Source: Streptococcus lutetiensis
GTDB taxonomy: Bacteria > Bacillota > Bacilli > Lactobacillales > Streptococcaceae
Direction: 5' to 3'
Assembly (NCBI RefSeq): GCF_900475675.1
Contig: NZ_LS483403.1
Location: 1,729,522-1,793,521, forward strand
Length of the DNA: 64,000 bases
Shown here: piece by piece, positions 1-8,918 of the stretch
How the letters are laid out: every line of letters begins with the position of its first letter
Position numbering within the stretch: position 1 is the stretch's first letter
Position numbers and translations under genes: made by a program
The notes under the pieces: generated by a model
The model's database searches: none
What the model was told of the DNA's origin: nothing
The model's input: the letters and a program-made list of their open reading frames with translations, nothing else

Positions 1-74
1 AAAATGATATACGAAAACATATAAGATGCCAAGTATTAACCACAAAAAATGTACGATTTTATAAACTACTATGT

Positions 75-80
75 TATAAT
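75..80 (+). promoter_or_regulatory. Probable -10 box of the XRE gene
   Basis: TATAAT preceded by TG and one base (extended -10) lies 18 bases before the ATG at 98; a GAGAGG ribosome site follows. No good -35 box is seen, as is common with an extended -10. Confidence 0.55.
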
Positions 81-97
81 GGTCTGAGAGGTAACTT

Positions 98-1018
98 ATG
101 TTTGAAATACTTAAACCTGATAAAAAGGCTGTTGGGAAAAGATTGAGGCAAGTCAAGGATGAGTTAAATTTGTCTTTTACAGATTTTGGAAATCGTCTTG
201 GACTAAAAAAATCAACCATCAACGCATATGTAAGAGGAGATAACTTAGCGCCTCTTGAAGTTTTAGAAAAAGTATCAAAAATCTATGGAAAACCTGTAGG
301 TTGGTTTTACTATGGAGAATTGGAAGAATATATTGAACTTTACCTTAGAAAACTTGGTTATGGTACATTCCTAGATGAATATCCTGAGACACCGTTAAAG
401 ATAAAGGATGAGCTTTTTAGGATTAAAGCAAATCCAAAACAATTAATCACAACTAACGGGGGAGTAACCATTGGAACATTTGAGAATCCTAATTGGGAAA
501 ATGACTTTGGTTACCCAAATGAAGGCTACCTAGATGATATCTTTTTTGAAATGCTTTGTGAAACTCTAAAGAACTCAATTAGACAGGAAGCTCAAACCTA
601 CCTAAGTCAGCAAGAAGGACTTGACGATACTAAAATCAAAGAACTCTCTAATTACTTTGCCAACCAAATCTACATCTCATATGATTTTGTCGGAAATTTA
701 GAAAATCTTTCTAAAGATAAAATCAAGCAAGAAGTTAAAGAAAGCTATGAACGTCTGCTTAAAGATTCACCTCAAGCCGGTGTAGAAGTTAGCTATGATT
801 CCAATTACCTACTTGGTTTTCTAATAAATACACTTGCGGATAGTCAAACAACAAGGCAATTACTTTCAGATATGTCACAAGCAACAGTCGGTATGCCTTT
901 TTCACAATTTCATGAGGGACATGAATTAGTTGAGGTCATTCAATCCGTTAGACCACGCCTGATAGAACTTTATAACAATACAACCTTTGACGATTGGACT
1001 GACTGGTCTGAGAAATAA
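98..1018 (+). CDS. XRE-family helix-turn-helix regulator with a long unknown C-terminal part
   Basis: A 306-residue protein. Residues about 12-68 form a lambda-repressor-like DNA-binding domain (KRLRQVKDELNLSFTDFGNRLG, then KKSTINAYVRGDNLAP). The remaining 230 residues are acidic and match no family I recognise. An extended -10 and a GAGAGG ribosome site precede the ATG. It ends 20 bases before the Fic gene, so the two probably share a transcript and it may regulate that gene. Small XRE proteins often accompany toxin or defence genes, but the partner role here is inferred. Confidence 0.8.
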   Translation: MFEILKPDKKAVGKRLRQVKDELNLSFTDFGNRLGLKKSTINAYVRGDNLAPLEVLEKVSKIYGKPVGWFYYGELEEYIELYLRKLGYGTFLDEYPETPLKIKDELFRIKANPKQLITTNGGVTIGTFENPNWENDFGYPNEGYLDDIFFEMLCETLKNSIRQEAQTYLSQQEGLDDTKIKELSNYFANQIYISYDFVGNLENLSKDKIKQEVKESYERLLKDSPQAGVEVSYDSNYLLGFLINTLADSQTTRQLLSDMSQATVGMPFSQFHEGHELVEVIQSVRPRLIELYNNTTFDDWTDWSEK

Positions 1019-1038
1019 CTTTAGAGAGGAAGATAAAA

Positions 1039-2156
1039 ATGGATAGATTTAAAAATATACCCAAACCACATTTACCACAAAAACTCCCTTTTGACTATAC
1101 TTCAATATATACTGACCCTCAAATTATTAAGTTAGTCACTAAAGCCAATATTGCTATTGGTACTTATGAAGGATTTTTAGAATCCATCATTAATCCTATG
1201 TTGCTGATTTCTCCCTTGCTTAGCCAAGAAGCCGTTCTCTCCTCAAAACTTGAAGGAACTCATGCTACTTTGGAGGACTTACTTAATTATGAGGCAGGCA
1301 ATAAAGTTGATATTGAGCGTGACGAATTGCATGAGATTATTAATTATCGAAAAGCACTCTTTTACGCCTTAAAAACATCTCTATCATCAATGACAACGAT
1401 TCTAAAGGCTTGCCTTTATCTAATAGAATTATTAAAGAAATGCACAAAATTCTTCTGGATAATGTTAGAGGTAGTAGTAAAAATCCTGGTAATTTTAAGA
1501 GAAGCCAAAATTATATCGGTAGCGTAGCTTCTATATCATATACTCCTGTCCCTGCAGAACAAACACCAGAATACATGTCTAACTTAGAGCAATATATCCA
1601 TTATGACGACTTAGACTTATTGGTTCAGTCGGCAATTATTCATGCTCAGTTTGAAATGATTCACCCTTTTGAAGACGGCAATGGACGAATCGGGCGATTG
1701 CTCATACCACTGTTCCTATATTATCAGGAACTCCTTTCTTACCCAACCTTTTATATGAGTTCATACTTTGAAAAAGATAGGTCTCTTTATATATCTCACC
1801 TGTCAAATATTTCAAAAAACAACAACTGGAAAGACTGGTTTAAATACTATCTAGAGGGAGTGATATTGTCCGCAGAAGAGAGCACAAAAAAAGCTCAAGA
1901 CATACTGAGCCTATATAACATCATGAAGGAACAAGCCATTCCCAATCTTAATTCTGTGTCAGGTATCCAGCTTCTTGACTTTATATTCTCAGCTCCAATC
2001 TTTAAGGCAGAACAAGTTAGTGAACACCTAAAAATTTCTAAGAGAACTACCTACACTTTACTGAATAAGTTAATTGACGAAGGTTATCTTTCAACAGATA
2101 ATGCTCAAAGGAATAAAACCTACTATTGTCCTCAACTTCTTTCAATCGTTCAATAA
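1039..2156 (+). pseudogene. Fic-family protein (AMPylator type), split by a frameshift
   Basis: The N-terminal part (1039 to about 1400) shows the Fic N-domain with the inhibitory-helix motif SSKLEG. The rest continues in another frame from about 1383 with the catalytic loop HPFEDGNGRIGR and a C-terminal winged helix near residues 195-240 of that part. Joined across the shift, about 372 residues would read as one normal class II Fic protein. Fic enzymes transfer AMP from ATP to target proteins and are self-inhibited by the SxxxEG helix. The shift lies between about 1365 and 1410; it is either a real lesion or a sequencing slip. The GAGAGGAAG site before 1039 is good. Confidence 0.85.
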
Positions 2157-2166
2157 AGTATCTCTT

Positions 2167-2277
2167 AGTGAAGTAATATTCATTTTTACTTCACTTATTC
2201 ATTTCTTAGTGAAGCGAAACCCGTTTTTACTTCACTTATTTTTCGTTATGTGAAGCAGAGTTGGTTTTTACTTCACT
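2167..2277 (+). repeat. Three tandem 41-bp units, each folding as a hairpin
   Basis: Units begin at 2167, 2208 and 2249, exactly 41 bases apart. Each holds a 29-base inverted repeat (AGTGAAG at the left, TTACTTCACT at the right; TGTGAAG in unit 3). Arms are conserved and the loops differ. Unit 1 has a perfect 10-bp stem. The block starts 11 bases after the Fic stop codon and ends 61 bases before the next gene. It could be tandem protein-binding sites, a processed repeat RNA or a transcription barrier. Confidence 0.85.
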
Positions 2278-2338
2278 TAGCAAGTGACTTATCATTTATA
2301 CCCTATTTACTTATACTTAAATAAAAGGAATTTTACCC

Positions 2339-3148
2339 ATGCCCCAAAATAGGATAAACAATTTCATCAAAATAGGAGGCTTAATCTTAGTAATCTCTTT
2401 TCTACTATTAGTCCTTGATATAGTTAATCTTCCAACAAAACTTGGTTTTAATATAAAAACTTTAAATGTTGAAATTTGGAATATTTACGCCACGCTTTTA
2501 GGAAGTGGATTAACTCTATATGGCGTTCTTATAACAATTAACAGTCAATATGAATCACAAATAGAAGATACTAAACGGATTGTAAAGCCTATGATTGATG
2601 TGTCATCCGTTGACGAGTATAATTACAAGAATAAGTATATTCAATTTGACTTTATATTTCCCAAAGCATATCCAAATCTTCCAAGAAAGAATAATGTTGA
2701 TACTCCAAATGTCACCATCTCTCTAGAAAATATTGGAACTAGGGAACTGTATAATTTATATATAGGAAATTTTGAAGCTACTTATTTTGATGATGGGGGC
2801 TATTATTATCAACTTAATCCAATCTTATATTCAGACCATCAGGTACAACTTAATCTTTTGTTTTATGAAAAAATTGGTTATCTTAAAGAATTTAATCAGG
2901 AAGATAAATTTCATTTGCTCATTTCTCCCATCAAATTTTCAACCTATTTTCAGGATTGCTTAAATAACTGGTATGAGCAATCATTTGAATTATGTATTTT
3001 CCACCAAGTTCAAGAAGACAAGTCAGATGAAGAAACTTCACTAACAGTTCGTATTGAAAGAGTAGAGATATATTCTGCCCCTAAAGAAATTTCTCCCGAT
3101 TTACTTCCGTGGGTAACTAATCCAAGTAAGTTAGTCCATTTTTTGTGA
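2339..3148 (+). CDS. Unknown two-helix membrane protein
   Basis: A 269-residue protein with hydrophobic segments at about residues 12-32 and 46-68, then a soluble C-terminal region of about 195 residues rich in aromatic and acidic residues. The plan of two helices followed by a charged stretch resembles membrane proteins found in phage-defence islands, but I see no diagnostic motif. It follows the hairpin repeats and the Fic gene in the same direction. Codon use is very AT-rich, which suggests transfer. A weak GGAATTTT sequence precedes the ATG. Confidence 0.65.
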   Translation: MPQNRINNFIKIGGLILVISFLLLVLDIVNLPTKLGFNIKTLNVEIWNIYATLLGSGLTLYGVLITINSQYESQIEDTKRIVKPMIDVSSVDEYNYKNKYIQFDFIFPKAYPNLPRKNNVDTPNVTISLENIGTRELYNLYIGNFEATYFDDGGYYYQLNPILYSDHQVQLNLLFYEKIGYLKEFNQEDKFHLLISPIKFSTYFQDCLNNWYEQSFELCIFHQVQEDKSDEETSLTVRIERVEIYSAPKEISPDLLPWVTNPSKLVHFL

Positions 3149-3378
3149 CATCACTTATAAGCCACCTCGCTCCTATGCAATTTATCATTAATGACCTAAA
3201 TTTTATCTGATTTTTGTCTGATTGAAACTGAAGTAAGGTCAAAATCACTCTATTTCATCAATAATTGAAAGATTGAAAAGCCCATAAAATAAACGTTTCT
3301 GTTCATCATGAAACTTGCTAAATTACACATTACGCTTACTGAAGTTAAATAAGGATTCAATACGAATCAATACAAAAG

Positions 3379-3407
3379 AAAAACGCTGATTTTAAGCGTT
3401 TTTTTCT
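3379..3407 (+). terminator. Rho-independent terminator
   Basis: AAACGCT and AGCGTTT arms close a short loop and run into seven T. It would end transcription from the accessory block. The 230 bases between the gene at 2339 and this hairpin show no supported coding. Confidence 0.7.
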
Positions 3408-3526
3408 TTATTCAGAATGCGATATATTGCACTGTATTTCAATTCAAACTCTACCTTTTTCTTAATTGATTTTTGTTCATACTGAGCTAAGTCAACTTAA
3501 CCATGATTAAATAATAACATTATATC

Positions 3527-4034
3527 TTATCTAATACTTTTCCTGTAATTAATATACTCGGTTAATGTCATAATTGACAAATTTCCAGATTTATCTTCAA
3601 CAATATACAAATCATTTAGATATTCATTGCTATTGTTATCGAGAATACTTTCTGCTTCGATAATTTTTTCTATAGAGTCTTGGGGTCCATAGTCAGAAAT
3701 ATCGCATGACACTTCTAAATATATTGTTCCTTTACCAGTATTAGATTTAATGGTCAGTTTAGCATCAAGTATAACTACATTATTTTTTTATTTTAGAAAT
3801 AATCTTAATAATAATATCTTTCAAAATATCTACACATAGAGCTATTTCAAGTTCATTTAAAAAGTCATTATTAACCAATATCTCGATAAAAGAATAGAAC
3901 GAAGCATGAATCTGATTACCCCTAAGGAAAGCAACTTCAATATCATCACTTTTTGATCGTTCTTGAATTTCTAACTGCTCGTCATCTGTAAAAAGATCTG
4001 GAGCTTTAATTAGTATTTCCTTTGTTATAAATAC
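3527..4034 (-). pseudogene. Unknown gene broken at a poly-A run
   Basis: Two pieces in different frames make one about 170-codon gene. The first piece runs from about 4034 (no ATG; a GGAAGG site precedes GTA TTT ATA) and ends KIISKIKK-stop in the A-run at about 3783-3789. After a one-base shift in that run, the frame continues NNVVILDAKLTIKSNTGKG and joins the 61-residue frame that ends at 3527. The product is acidic and I do not recognise its family. The shift in a homopolymer could be a lesion, slippage or a sequencing error. Confidence 0.6.
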
Positions 4035-4087
4035 CCTTCCTTAGATTAATTAAATAGAACTAATGTCTAATTATCAATATTAATACT

Positions 4088-4969
4088 CTATTCTTTCATG
4101 CCTGAAAACACTTCGATATGGTTCCCTAGTATTTTTATATCTACTGGAAGATTATCCGACTTATCTCCATCAACATCTGACTCTAACTTAACCTCTGAAG
4201 AAATCCTAATATTACGCGCTTTGATATATTCGATATTATCGTTACCTACTAGATCTCCTTTTAACAAATCTGGGATAGTCGATAGTTTAGAAATAATAGT
4301 TGCATCTTTTAAAATCAAGATATTTCCATATCCATCTGTATTTTCATCAAATAGTTTTTTGTCTGCATAGTAATTAGATAGAAGAACTAAGACCTGACTA
4401 GCTTCACCTTCATAATTGCCATTTTCGCTTTCAATACGAACATTAAATACATCGTCTTCCACAACGGACTTCATCGTATTGATTGCATATGCAAAGATAC
4501 CGTACTTTGTTTTATCTTCAATATTAACGTTATGAATGGCTTCTGGTAAAGATCCAACACTAAAAATATAGCCAAAATAATTTTGATTAGCTTTTCCAAT
4601 ATCAATGGTTTTCGTAAAATTGAAATCAAGTTCTTCTATCGCTTGATCAATACTTTGGTTGATCTCTAAAAGCTTTGTGATTAGATTACCAGTTCCACCA
4701 GGAATAATACCAAGTTTTGGAATGTGATTTTTTTCAGCAATCCCTGAAATAACCTCATTTACAGTACCGTCTCCACCAAAAACAATTACTGCATCATATT
4801 TTTCTTTAGAGGCCTTTTCAGCAAATTGAGTTGCATCTTTGGCTTTTTGCGTAATCTTAGTTTCAACATAATCAAAATACTTTTTAGCCTTATTCTCCAG
4901 GCTCTCTTTATAATCTAATGCTGTTTCTCCTCCAGAAGTTGGATTAATAATTATCATTACTTTTTTCAT
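4088..4969 (-). CDS. Diacylglycerol/lipid kinase family protein (YegS/LCB5 type)
   Basis: A 293-residue protein with the diacylglycerol-kinase catalytic domain in its first half. NPTSGG near residue 9 and FGGDGTVNEV near 64 form the nucleotide-binding core, followed by GIIPGGTGN. Such enzymes phosphorylate lipid alcohols with ATP at the inner membrane face. The length is normal for the family. The substrate cannot be told from sequence; both diacylglycerol kinase and related lipid kinases look like this. A GGAG site precedes the ATG. It lies downstream of the DUF389 gene in the same direction. Confidence 0.88.
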   Translation of the reverse strand: MKKVMIIINPTSGGETALDYKESLENKAKKYFDYVETKITQKAKDATQFAEKASKEKYDAVIVFGGDGTVNEVISGIAEKNHIPKLGIIPGGTGNLITKLLEINQSIDQAIEELDFNFTKTIDIGKANQNYFGYIFSVGSLPEAIHNVNIEDKTKYGIFAYAINTMKSVVEDDVFNVRIESENGNYEGEASQVLVLLSNYYADKKLFDENTDGYGNILILKDATIISKLSTIPDLLKGDLVGNDNIEYIKARNIRISSEVKLESDVDGDKSDNLPVDIKILGNHIEVFSGMKE

Positions 4970-5045
4970 TGATATTTTCTCCTATGGACTACTAGTGACA
5001 ATACTTTTCAATGGTTTCTTATGCTTATCAAATTAATATCTCACA

Positions 5046-6098
5046 TTACTTGTTGTTATTTGAGGATTCTTTATACTTATCCTTTTCTATTTGTTGAAGA
5101 TCATCATCATTTTTATATTGAATAATGTAGTCGACTAATTCTTTTTCAGTTAATCTATCATTTGTTAATTGTGAAACCTGAATCGAGATATTTTTCAAAC
5201 CATATTCATTTTGTTTGTTAATGATACTTTGTAACTCAGATTCTGAAAGATACTTACCTGAAATGGTTAGCTTTAGTGTATTGTTTTCTTTACTATATTT
5301 CTTTTTCAAAATAGTATGGTTTTCAAATTGATCAGATAGATAATTATTGATAGACTCATTGATTAGCGTATCTCTAACTAAGGTAGTTGCAGAAGCTAAA
5401 CTTGGAATAATAAGAACAAGCGAGACTAAAATTAATATTTTTCGCATTTTAGAGGCTTCACGATTATGTTTAAAATAAGGATTTTTAATCATCATCACAT
5501 TAGTGCCAATATATGTAGCAATCATAATAAAACTGCAGTTAATGGAGAACAAATATGACGCCCCTATCATATACTCAAGATTTCCTGTGGCAATAGAATA
5601 CCCCACGGTACAAACGGGTGGCATAAGAGCAGTTGCAATGGCGACACCAGGAACAATGTTATTAGCTTCTTTCTTTCGTGCTCCAATAATGCCGGCTAAT
5701 CCACCGACGAATGCGATTACAACGTCCCAAATTGTGGGCGAAGTTCTAGCAATAATTTCCGTACTTGCGTAAGAAATGGGCGAAAGTAAAAAATAAAGTG
5801 TAGAGGCTAAAAGGCTTACTGCAACTTGAATAAAAAGAACTTTAAACGATTTTTTGAGAAGTTTTGTATCTAATATTGCTAACGCAAAACCTACTCCAAG
5901 GATAGGTGTCATCAATGGAGAAATCAACATTGCCCCTATGATTGTTGGAATAGAATTCATATTCAAACCAATAGATGCAATCAACATCGCACACAATAAA
6001 GTGGTTAAGTCACTTTTTGATAATTCTAAATCCTCATAGATTTTTTCCCTAAATTCAATTAAAGAATAAAGTTTATCATCCTTCAAAATTTTTTCCAT
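5046..6098 (-). CDS. DUF389 (TIGR00341-type) membrane protein
   Basis: A 350-residue protein. A cytoplasmic N-terminus (1-30) leads into about six to seven membrane segments (residues about 35-230) containing LLCAMLIASIGLNMNS and GAMLISPLMTPILGVG, both typical of the family. A hydrophilic C-terminal region (about 255-350) follows. The function of DUF389 proteins is unknown. The spacing to the kinase gene is 76 bases and both could be co-transcribed with the two small genes upstream. The GGAG site before the ATG is good. Confidence 0.85.
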   Translation of the reverse strand: MEKILKDDKLYSLIEFREKIYEDLELSKSDLTTLLCAMLIASIGLNMNSIPTIIGAMLISPLMTPILGVGFALAILDTKLLKKSFKVLFIQVAVSLLASTLYFLLSPISYASTEIIARTSPTIWDVVIAFVGGLAGIIGARKKEANNIVPGVAIATALMPPVCTVGYSIATGNLEYMIGASYLFSINCSFIMIATYIGTNVMMIKNPYFKHNREASKMRKILILVSLVLIIPSLASATTLVRDTLINESINNYLSDQFENHTILKKKYSKENNTLKLTISGKYLSESELQSIINKQNEYGLKNISIQVSQLTNDRLTEKELVDYIIQYKNDDDLQQIEKDKYKESSNNNK

Positions 6099-6140
6099 AA
6101 CAGTACTCCATCTTTGTTAGTATAGTCACTTTTTAAGAAG

Positions 6141-6512
6141 TTAATCGGTATCGTTTGATCTCTTTTGTAAGGAAAGGATTTCCTGAAGAAATAACTTTTT
6201 AACTTCATCCTCTGATGATGTTTCGAAATCGTCAATCATTATTTTTGCAACTTCTTTACGAGAGCTTGTTCCATATTCTTCTTTCAATTCATAATCAATT
6301 CTCTCCTCAAAATTGGTATAAGGATATTGACCAAGTAGTGCATTGATACGTTGATCAAATTCATAATCAATCCACCACTTCTCAAACAATTCTTTGAAAG
6401 CTTGCAAATCTGGTTCAGAATCCCATAGGGCTAATGCATCCATGAAACCAATTTTATATCCATTAATTTCTGAGCAGAAACCAACGACCTCATCCTTATT
6501 AATTTTGGCCAA
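6141..6512 (-). CDS. Unknown acidic protein, 123 residues
   Basis: A small soluble protein rich in Glu, Asp and Phe/Trp (for example FEKWWIDYEFDQR). It reads from a TTG only three bases after the stop of the gene before it, so translation is probably coupled; the alternative ATG at residue 24 has no clear ribosome site. No family recognised. Confidence 0.6.
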   Translation of the reverse strand: MAKINKDEVVGFCSEINGYKIGFMDALALWDSEPDLQAFKELFEKWWIDYEFDQRINALLGQYPYTNFEERIDYELKEEYGTSSRKEVAKIMIDDFETSSEDEVKKLFLQEILSLQKRSNDTD

Positions 6513-6515
6513 TTC

Positions 6516-6632
6516 CTAACGCATTTCAAGCAAATTCTTGTCTACAAAGAGTCGTTCAAAACCCTCAAGCTGTTTACTAAATTCGTCTAATTTAGTGTAA
6601 TCCTGACGATTCAATGTTTCTCTAATATCCAT
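6516..6632 (-). CDS. Unknown 38-residue protein
   Basis: The start at 6632 (MDIRETLNRQDY) is chosen because AAGGAG stands just before it. A longer frame reaching 6755 exists but has no ribosome site. The peptide is charged and helical. It is the first gene of a likely operon with the 123-residue protein. Function unknown. Confidence 0.55.
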   Translation of the reverse strand: MDIRETLNRQDYTKLDEFSKQLEGFERLFVDKNLLEMR

Positions 6633-7042
6633 AATAATCTCCTTTTTGAATTTTAAACTACTACTGGAAATAACACAGTATCCTGTGTATGATTTAGGCT
6701 TTTTATTGGATGATACTTCATAAAGAAAAAGTATGTAAGTATTTATATATTTCAATTATACATTTTATTTCCACTTTCGTCACTCTCACTTCTTAGGGAG
6801 TTTTTTTAACGTTTTAATTGACTAAAAATCTTATGGATATACCAACATAATCAAATGTTTTATTAATGAATCATTCAATTATCGGAATGGTCTGATAATA
6901 ATAACTATATATTTAGAGTATTTACAAAACTGTTCAAAAAACTATAAGAATCATAACATAAAACACTTGTAAGTCTATGCAATCATTTGCAAAAGCGATT
7001 GATGATTTTTATTCTATTTTTTTGTAAACGAAAACATTTTAA

Positions 7043-7071
7043 TTGACTTATCATTTTGATTAACTTATACT
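7043..7071 (+). promoter_or_regulatory. Strong promoter of the glsB-amaP-gls24 operon
   Basis: TTGACT (7043-7048) and TATACT (7066-7071) with a 17-base spacer, close to the vegetative consensus. It gives a leader of about 130 bases before the ATG at 7211. The 290 bases upstream (6756-7042) are AT-rich with no gene that I can support. Confidence 0.75.
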
Positions 7072-7094
7072 GTTAATAACAGGTATATACTAAC

Positions 7095-7180
7095 ATTAAT
7101 CTTATGATTGTTAAGATTAATATAAAAAATGTTTTAGCTAAAATGTAACTCTTTAGATTGTTTGGTTTCTCAAACAATCT
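7095..7180 (+). promoter_or_regulatory. Two perfect hairpins in the 5' leader
   Basis: The first (7095-7121) has a 10-bp stem ATTAATCTTA with a 6-base loop. The second (7155-7180) has a 10-bp stem AGATTGTTTG with a 6-base loop. Neither is followed by a T-run, so they may affect message stability or bind a protein rather than stop transcription. Confidence 0.6.
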
Positions 7181-7210
7181 AACTTTCCTCAACTTAGAAA
7201 GGGGGACATT

Positions 7211-7450
7211 ATGCTTTGGTCTATTATCGTAGGAGGCTTTATCGGTCTTATTACAGGTGGTATCACTAAAAAGGGAGGCTCCATGGGAATAATCGCTAAT
7301 ATCTTTGCAGGTTTAGTCGGTTCATTTGTTGGACAATCACTTTTCGGTGCATGGGGACCTAGTCTAGCTGGAATGGCATTAATTCCATCAATCTTAGGAG
7401 CAGTCATTGTTGTTGCAGTAGTATCATTTTTCCTAGGGAAAAAAGAATGA
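7211..7450 (+). CDS. glsB: GlsB/YeaQ/YmgE-type stress membrane protein
   Basis: A 79-residue protein, nearly all membrane. Three hydrophobic segments with glycine-rich turns (GGFIGLITGGITKKGG, then GLVGSFVGQSLFG) match the transglycosylase-associated protein family. AGGGGG precedes the ATG. It is first in the operon glsB-amaP-DUF2273-gls24-csbD, which in Gram-positive cocci belongs to the alkaline/envelope stress response. The family has no known catalytic role. Confidence 0.85.
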   Translation: MLWSIIVGGFIGLITGGITKKGGSMGIIANIFAGLVGSFVGQSLFGAWGPSLAGMALIPSILGAVIVVAVVSFFLGKKE

Positions 7451-7511
7451 ACTTGAATCTTTTTGACAGGAATAGATTAAAGTTCAAATTCTGTTGATGA
7501 AAGGATTCGAT

Positions 7512-8078
7512 ATGTCAAAAACCAAAAAAATACTTTACCTTATTTTATGTATTTTAATCTTGACAATTTTGATTCCTATTTTGCTAGATTATCATAAAGT
7601 CAGTGGCTTAGGACTTCATTTAGTTGATTGGAAACAAATTTCCTTTTTAGACTTTTATCTTTCAAGATATGTTTTCTGGGGTACTTTAGTACTTTCAGCT
7701 GTAGTGTTGTTTCTAATGCTTGTTACACTCTTTTATCCTAAACAATATTTAGAGATTCAATTACCTGATGTTGATGGTGAACTCAAATTAAAAAATTCAG
7801 CTATTGAAGGATTTGTGCGTTGTGTGGTTGCTAATCACAATTTTATAAAGGATCCTACTATTAAGGTAAACAGTCGTAAGAATAAATGTTTAGTTCACGT
7901 AGAAGGACAAATGCTTGCATCGGACAACATTATTAAACGAACTCAAATAATTAAAGATGAGATTGCTAATGGATTGACACAGTTTTTTGGAATGAATCAT
8001 CATGTAAAACTGTATATTTCTGTAAAAGAATACAAGCCAAAACCACCACGTAAAAAAACTGTTAGTCGTGTAAAGTAA
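7512..8078 (+). CDS. amaP: Alkaline shock membrane anchor protein AmaP
   Basis: A 188-residue protein with two N-terminal membrane segments (about residues 7-25 and 52-75) and a soluble C-terminal domain ending in a basic tail (KPKPPRKKT). In staphylococci AmaP anchors Asp23 to the membrane. The ATG at 7512 is chosen over the one at 7494 because the earlier codon lies within the AAAGGA ribosome site. The gls24 gene follows two positions later, which fits the anchor-client pair. Confidence 0.85.
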   Translation: MSKTKKILYLILCILILTILIPILLDYHKVSGLGLHLVDWKQISFLDFYLSRYVFWGTLVLSAVVLFLMLVTLFYPKQYLEIQLPDVDGELKLKNSAIEGFVRCVVANHNFIKDPTIKVNSRKNKCLVHVEGQMLASDNIIKRTQIIKDEIANGLTQFFGMNHHVKLYISVKEYKPKPPRKKTVSRVK

Positions 8079-8089
8079 GGAAGTAAAAA

Positions 8090-8260
8090 ATGGAATGGTT
8101 AAAAAAATACCGATATCCATTTCTTTCCGGATTGGCAGGTGTTATCTTAGCTTGCTTCATCCTATCCTATGGTTTTTTTAAGACTTTATTTGTCTTGATT
8201 TGCGCCACTCTAGGAGTTGGAATTGGATATTATATTCAACAAAAACAATTATTTAAATAG
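8090..8260 (+). CDS. DUF2273 small membrane protein
   Basis: A 56-residue protein (MEWLKKYRYPFLSGLAGV...). Two hydrophobic helices cover residues about 11-47 and the ends are basic. DUF2273 proteins sit between amaP and asp23/gls24 in many Firmicutes, which is the position here: 11 bases after amaP and 14 before gls24. AGGAAG precedes the ATG. The role is unknown but is presumably in the membrane complex with AmaP. Confidence 0.85.
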   Translation: MEWLKKYRYPFLSGLAGVILACFILSYGFFKTLFVLICATLGVGIGYYIQQKQLFK

Positions 8261-8274
8261 TAAAGGAGATTCAT

Positions 8275-8835
8275 ATGTCAAAAGTAGAAAAAAAAGTAGA
8301 AGAAATAAAAGGTGAATTGACCTACGAAGATAAAGTCATTCAAAAAATTATTGGCCTTTCTTTAGAAAATGTTCCAGGTTTGCTGGCTATTGATGGAGGC
8401 TTTTTCTCAAACCTAAGTGAAAAACTTGTCAATACTGATAACGTTGCAAGTGGAGTCAATGTGGAAGTCGGTAAAGAGCAAGTTGCTGTTGATTTGAACG
8501 TAATTGTTGAATATCAAAAGAATGTTCCTGAACTATACAAGAAAATCAAAGAGGTTGTTGTTTCAGAAATTTCTAAGATGACTGATTTGGAAGTAGTTGA
8601 AGTTAATGTAGATGTTGTTGATATCAAGACTAAAGAGCAACATGAAGCAGACTCAGTAAGCCTACAAGACCGAGTAACTGGCGTTGTTGAATCAACAAGT
8701 GAATTTACTTCTGATAAGTTTGAAAGCGCAAAACAGGGATTGAGTGATGGCTTCTCAGCTGCAAAGGAAAAAGTTAGTGAAGGTGTTGGAACTGTCTCTG
8801 AAGCGACAGCTAAAGCAGAACCAAGAGTTCACTAA
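8275..8835 (+). CDS. gls24: Asp23/Gls24 envelope stress protein
   Basis: A 186-residue protein. Residues about 15-120 form the Asp23 domain (YEDKVIQKIIGLSLENVPGL, then VNVEVGKEQVAVDLNVIVEY). The C-terminal 60 residues are a low-complexity, charged helical tail. The protein is expected at the membrane through AmaP and to help the cell withstand envelope stress; in enterococci Gls24 is linked to bile tolerance. AAAGGAG stands before the ATG. The C-terminal tail is similar in composition to the CsbD-like protein that follows. Confidence 0.88.
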   Translation: MSKVEKKVEEIKGELTYEDKVIQKIIGLSLENVPGLLAIDGGFFSNLSEKLVNTDNVASGVNVEVGKEQVAVDLNVIVEYQKNVPELYKKIKEVVVSEISKMTDLEVVEVNVDVVDIKTKEQHEADSVSLQDRVTGVVESTSEFTSDKFESAKQGLSDGFSAAKEKVSEGVGTVSEATAKAEPRVH

Positions 8836-8918
8836 ATTCTTTTATACCTAAAAATTTAAATGAATTGTTTAAAAACGTTCATTTTCAATAATCTGATTTT
8901 CCAATGGAGGATAACACT

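Noticed and set aside
2167..2277. CRISPR array
   Set aside because: Units are palindromic throughout, with only three copies, variable arms and no cas gene; conserved part and spacer cannot be separated as in an array.
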